From Betaproteobacteria bacterium (GTDB lineage: Bacteria; Pseudomonadota; Gammaproteobacteria; Burkholderiales; SG8-41): a stretch of DNA of 7,901 bases. Below, in pieces: positions 6,037-7,901 of this stretch; position 1 is the first letter of the stretch, and every line of letters starts with the position of its first letter. The notes under the pieces are model-generated. The model made no database searches. It was not told where the DNA came from and was given only the letters and a program-made list of their open reading frames with translations. The stretch spans positions 1 through 7,901 of the forward strand of contig JAQGNC010000046.1 in the NCBI GenBank assembly GCA_028292065.1, written 5' to 3'. A program made the position numbers and the translations under genes.

Positions 6037-7785
6037 TCACTCCAACACCACTCCCCCCGCCGTCGCCACCAGTGCAACCTTCCGGTCGTGATACCCCGCC
6101 ACCCCCGGCCGATGCGCGATGCTGACGATCGTCGCGTCCGGCAGGCTCTCGCGCAGCAGCTCGTAGACCTGCCGCTCGCCGGCTTCGTCGAGCGCTGAAG
6201 TCGCCTCATCGAGGAACAGCCAGTCGGGACGGTGCAGCAGGGCGCGAGCGACCGCGAGGCGCTGCTGCTCACCGCCGGAGAGGGTCATGCTCCAGTTGCG
6301 CGATTCGTCCAGGCGGTCGGCGAGCGCTTCCAGCGCGACCGACTCGAGCGCTTGCGCGATGTCCTCGTCGTCGAAAGCGCCCGACGTCCCGGGATACGTG
6401 ACCGCGTCGCGCAGGGTGCCGATCGGGATGTACGGCTTCTGCGGCAGGAACATCATTCGCGCACCTTCGGGAACGCGCACCCGCGCGCGCCCGAAAGGCC
6501 AGATGCCGGCGAGCACGCGGAACAGCGTGCTCTTGCCGCTGCCCGAAGGACCCGTGATCAGCACCTTCTCGTGCGGCGCGAGCTCGAGCGCCGCGCCGGC
6601 GAGGATGACGCGCGCCGCCGCGCCTTCCCTGCCCGGCAGCGCGAGCTCGTCGATGTCGGCATGCAGCGCGCTTCCCGCAGGCGCCGCAACGCGCTCGCCG
6701 CTTTTCGCCTGTGCATCCGCAGTAGCGGCCTCGACCGCGTGATGGAAAGTGAGCAGGCGGTCGACGCTCGCTTTCCAGTTGGCGAGCGAGGTGTAACTGT
6801 CGACGAACCACGACAGCGAGCTTTGCACCTGGCCGAAAGCGTTCGCGATCTGCGTGAGCCCGCCGAGCGTCACCGCGCCCGAGAAATAGCGATGGCCCGC
6901 GACGAAGAACGGAAAGACCGTGGCGACCTGGCTGTAGCCGATCGTGAGCGCGCCGAGACGCTTGGTGTAATACATCAGCGCATACCAGTTCTCGCGAATG
7001 CGCTCGAGCCGCGACAGGAGTCCGCGGTGCTCGGCGGCTTCGCCGCGGTAGAGCGCCACCCCTTCGGCGTATTCGCGCATGCGCACCAGGCTGAAGCGAA
7101 AGTCGGCTTCGAAACGTTCCTGCTGGAAGTTGAGCCGTATCAGCGGACGCCCGACATAGTAGGTGATCACGCTGCCGACGACCGCATAGATGAGCGCCGC
7201 CCATACCATGTACGCGGGAATGCTCACCTCGCGGCCGAACAGACTGAAGTCGAGCGGCCCCGACACCGCCCACAGCAGCGCGACGAAAGACACCAGCGTC
7301 ACCGTTTCGCGCAGCAGCCCGAGCGTGAGCGAGAGCGTGCCGCTGGTGAAGAGCCGCACGTCCTCGGCGATACGCTGGTCGGGGTTGTCGGTGCCGAGGG
7401 GGTCGAGCTCGAGGCGGTAATAGACGCGGTTGCCCAGCCACTCGGACAGATACTCCTTCGAAAGCCAGATCCGCCAGCGTACTTCGAGCATCTGCTGCAG
7501 GTACGTGCGGTAGATCGAAAGGACGATGAACACCGCCGCTAGAAAACAGAAGTACGTGAGGAGCACGAAGAAATCCTCGGCGTTCTTGTTCTCGAGCGCG
7601 TTGAAGAACGCGCGGTTCCAGTCGTTGAGCAGCACGAGCATGTACACGATTCCGAGCGTCATCGCGACGATCGCGGCGAGCAGCGCCCACGCTCGGCCTT
7701 TTTCTTCGGAGCGCCAATACGGCGCCGCGAGCTGCCACACCTGGCCGATAAAACTGCGCGATCGGATCGAAAGTCCTTCAGCCAT
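6037..7785 (-). CDS. SbmA/BacA-like ABC transporter, fused permease and ATPase
   Basis: 582 residues: an ABC_membrane_2 (SbmA/BacA-type) permease domain (about 1-345) fused to a nucleotide-binding domain (about 375-580), so a homodimer would be a full transporter. Hydrophobic segments lie near 33-53, 72-93, 155-176, 188-211 and 279-297. Permease motifs include NDWNRAFFNALENKN (54-68), WRIWLSKEYLSEWL and NPDQRIAEDV (134-143). ATPase motifs are complete: Walker A GPSGSGKST (412-420), Q-loop Gln449, signature LSGGEQQR (502-509), Walker B WLFLDE with Asp526-Glu527, and switch His558. Relatives such as Rv1819c import vitamin B12, bleomycin or antimicrobial peptides, and some affect very-long-chain fatty acids in the envelope; cargo here is unknown. 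ATG at 7785 has AAGGA 5 bases upstream. Array 3 begins immediately beyond that site, and array 2 lies 3 bases past the stop. Confidence 0.95.
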   Translation of the reverse strand: MAEGLSIRSRSFIGQVWQLAAPYWRSEEKGRAWALLAAIVAMTLGIVYMLVLLNDWNRAFFNALENKNAEDFFVLLTYFCFLAAVFIVLSIYRTYLQQMLEVRWRIWLSKEYLSEWLGNRVYYRLELDPLGTDNPDQRIAEDVRLFTSGTLSLTLGLLRETVTLVSFVALLWAVSGPLDFSLFGREVSIPAYMVWAALIYAVVGSVITYYVGRPLIRLNFQQERFEADFRFSLVRMREYAEGVALYRGEAAEHRGLLSRLERIRENWYALMYYTKRLGALTIGYSQVATVFPFFVAGHRYFSGAVTLGGLTQIANAFGQVQSSLSWFVDSYTSLANWKASVDRLLTFHHAVEAATADAQAKSGERVAAPAGSALHADIDELALPGREGAAARVILAGAALELAPHEKVLITGPSGSGKSTLFRVLAGIWPFGRARVRVPEGARMMFLPQKPYIPIGTLRDAVTYPGTSGAFDDEDIAQALESVALEALADRLDESRNWSMTLSGGEQQRLAVARALLHRPDWLFLDEATSALDEAGERQVYELLRESLPDATIVSIAHRPGVAGYHDRKVALVATAGGVVLE

Positions 7786-7790
7786 GCTTT

Positions 7791-7795
7791 TCCTT
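7791..7795 (-). promoter_or_regulatory. Ribosome binding site of the ABC transporter gene
   Basis: AAGGA on the minus strand lies 5 bases before the ATG at 7785. The next base outward (7796) is the first of repeat array 3, so the leader or promoter of this gene must run through the repeats. Confidence 0.75.
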
Positions 7796-7854
7796 GATTT
7801 AAACCGGGGTGAGACCCCCCAGCTGCCTGATTTAAACCGGGGTCAGACCCCCAG
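7796..7854. repeat. Direct repeat pair, 33-base period
   Basis: Bases 7796-7822 and 7829-7854 are two near-identical units. Each opens GATTTAAACCGGGGT, then has G or C, then AGACCCCC(C)AG. They differ by one substitution and one base of length, suggesting a recent local duplication of a core with its flank. Confidence 0.88.
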
Positions 7855-7901
7855 CGTTGGGTGGGGTCTGACCCCGGCTTCTTGGGGTCAGACCCCGGTT
7901 T
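7796..7901. repeat. Palindromic repeat array 3, continuing past the window end
   Basis: Four cores: a one-mismatch copy at 7806-7818 and exact copies at 7839-7851, 7863-7875 and 7884-7896. The last two, joined by GGCTTCTT, form the 13-bp hairpin module; bases 7862-7901 are the exact reverse complement of 1709-1748. The last bases (GGTTT) lie within the module flank, so the array may continue. It lies directly upstream of the ABC transporter gene. Confidence 0.92.

Noticed and set aside
6232..7542. A 436-codon plus-strand open frame antisense to the ABC transporter
   Set aside because: The minus strand carries a complete set of ABC motifs; the antisense product is a charged low-complexity shadow.
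7796..7901. Array 3 as terminal inverted repeats of a transposon with array 1
   Set aside because: Arrays 1 and 3 share a 40-base inverted match, but the same module occurs in between (array 2), the enclosed genes are unrelated chromosomal genes, and no transposase is present.

Overview
The window is GC-rich DNA that reads as a member of the Betaproteobacteria, probably Burkholderiales-like. The basis is a Bug/TctC-type periplasmic binding protein (a family hugely expanded in that group), the codon bias, and the sequences of ApaG and the SbmA/BacA-like ABC transporter. The species cannot be named from sequence alone. I see no phage, CRISPR, rRNA or tRNA. The genes are ordinary chromosomal ones, but the gaps between some of them hold an unusual family of palindromic repeats.

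Layout, left to right: a 5'-truncated TctC-like solute-binding protein (+, 2-955); a 265-base gap; a small SnoaL/NTF2-like protein (+, 1221-1625); repeat array 1 (1631-1750); a dienelactone hydrolase-family enzyme (-, 1739-2416); a 291-base divergent gap; a membrane protein with a PAS-like and a degenerate EAL domain (+, 2708-4237); an MFS exporter-like protein (-, 4234-5493) overlapping the previous gene tail-to-tail by 4 bases; a 110-base divergent gap; apaG (+, 5604-5984); repeat array 2 (5985-6033); an SbmA/BacA-like ABC transporter with fused permease and ATPase (-, 6037-7785); repeat array 3 (7796 to the window end).

From the second gene onward the strand alternates at every gene, so there is no operon and each gene is probably transcribed alone. 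I see no shared pathway. The functions are organic-acid uptake, a small-molecule hydrolase, a c-di-GMP-related sensor, efflux, a conserved housekeeping protein and a peptide/cofactor-type transporter.

The most notable content is the repeat family built on the 13-base near-palindrome GGGGTCWGACCCC. Seven exact copies and three variants lie in three arrays. A 40-base two-palindrome module in array 1 recurs exactly, inverted, in array 3 about 6 kb away and nearly exactly in array 2. The arrays fill the whole space between convergent gene ends and abut the ribosome binding site of the ABC transporter gene. One copy supplies the stop codon of the dienelactone hydrolase gene. A second point of interest is the EAL domain, which has lost its metal-binding Asp-Asp pair and its catalytic-base glutamate.
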